Origin: Parcubacteria group bacterium GW2011_GWA2_50_10b
GTDB lineage: Bacteria > Patescibacteriota > Minisyncoccia > Phycocordibacterales > Zambryskibacteraceae
DNA length: 6,475 nt
Assembly: GCA_001004085.1 (NCBI GenBank)
Contig: LCQJ01000029.1
Location: 1 to 6,475 of the forward strand
Reading direction: 5' to 3'
The notes below the pieces were generated by a model. That model searched no databases. It was given only the letters and a program-made list of their open reading frames with translations, and had not been told where the DNA came from. Positions 6,043-6,475 of the stretch are shown one piece after another; the first letter of the stretch is position 1; each line of letters starts with the position of its first letter. The position numbers and the translations under genes were made by a program.

Positions 6043-6475
6043 TTACCACTTTAACACTACTAGCAGTAGTTGTGTTTGGTGTTGCGTACGCCACACGCAC
6101 TCTGCCGCCAACAGACGCCACTTCGCAAAATACGCAAGAGGCGCAAACTGCGAGTGAGCCAGAGAAAGTTCAAGCAACCAGCTCTTCTGCGGTTGCCGCA
6201 TCTGCACTGGGCGACAAGTTCGCCATCCTCAAAGATGTGGGGGAGGCGTCGTATGACCACTTTGGCCTTACGCAAAAAGACTTTGCGGAAATCAAGGAAG
6301 CCGGCTTTGATGTTATAGAGGGAAACTTCGACATTTGCGCCAGTAGCGAAGACGTACGATATTTTCTCGACAGCGCGGAGAGGACCGGCCTACAGGTAAT
6401 ACTCAATGCCGGAGCTGGGGAGGCGGAGTGGGGATACCCGTGCGACGACAACTTTGTTACAGGACAAAAACCGCA
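6021..6475 (+). CDS. exported protein with probable TIM-barrel glycosidase-like domain, 3' end cut off by window
   Basis: An open frame of 151 residues runs off the window. Residues 6-24 are hydrophobic (LITTLTLLAVVVFGVAYA preceded by K6), so the N-terminus is a signal peptide or membrane anchor. A low-complexity Thr/Ser/Gln/Ala/Glu linker reaches about residue 60. A folded domain then begins: FAILKDVG, LTQKDFAEIKEAGFDVIEGNFD, a helix rich in acid and aromatic residues (DVRYFLDSAERTG), and LQVILNAGAGEAEWGY. The alternation of helix with GFDVIEGN and LQVILNAG strands is that of the first repeats of a (beta/alpha)8 barrel as in glycoside hydrolases. Catalytic residues would be further downstream and are not visible, so enzyme class and substrate are unknown. 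Following the deacetylase by 36 bp, it probably trims the same polysaccharide. No in-frame start codon lies between the previous stop and ATG 6021. Confidence 0.7.
   Translation, partial: MQPESKLITTLTLLAVVVFGVAYATRTLPPTDATSQNTQEAQTASEPEKVQATSSSAVAASALGDKFAILKDVGEASYDHFGLTQKDFAEIKEAGFDVIEGNFDICASSEDVRYFLDSAERTGLQVILNAGAGEAEWGYPCDDNFVTGQKP

Noticed and set aside
1..6475. CRISPR array, tRNA/rRNA gene, insertion sequence or alternative genetic code
   Set aside because: No regularly spaced repeats, no tRNA cloverleaf or rRNA segments, no transposase or terminal repeats were seen, and TGA ends the 69-residue gene where a read-through gives no sensible protein.

Overview
The window looks like a stretch of a small-genome bacterium of the Patescibacteria/CPR type. 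This rests on protein style, not on a marker search. The histidyl-tRNA synthetase has a GD-A-T-L motif 3 where most bacteria have an E-R pair, the TruB N-terminus is divergent, genes are tightly packed, and almost no start has a Shine-Dalgarno sequence. TGA serves as an ordinary stop at 4768-4770, so the UGA-as-glycine code of some CPR groups is unlikely.

Left half (1-2324, minus strand). A co-directional cluster reads hisS, then a DEDDy 3'-5' exonuclease/RNase H-like gene, then a membrane-anchored DsbA-like thiol oxidoreductase cut off by the window start. hisS and the exonuclease overlap by one base (TAATG). hisS is broken as given: about 40 codons are missing after motif 2 and the frame changes at about position 1930. 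This is either a real lesion or an assembly collapse.

Centre (2325-3311). truB runs on the plus strand, divergent from hisS across 24 bp. It ends in a small hairpin. A leader of about 90 nt follows, preceded by the best promoter in the window (TTGACT-16-TACAAT).

Right half (3312-6475, plus strand). Four co-directional genes form an apparent polysaccharide operon: a membrane GT2 synthase, a 69-residue membrane protein, a secreted NodB-type (CE4) deacetylase with a C-terminal carbohydrate-binding-like domain, and the start of a secreted or anchored protein that resembles a TIM-barrel glycosidase. Together they suggest synthesis, deacetylation and trimming of a cell-surface polysaccharide, in outline like the Pga/Ica systems. 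The substrate is not shown by the sequence. Two genes of this operon (3312 and 6021) have start codons lying in the 3' arm of an inverted repeat built on TTCCCATG, each overlapped by a short ORF that begins in the 5' arm.
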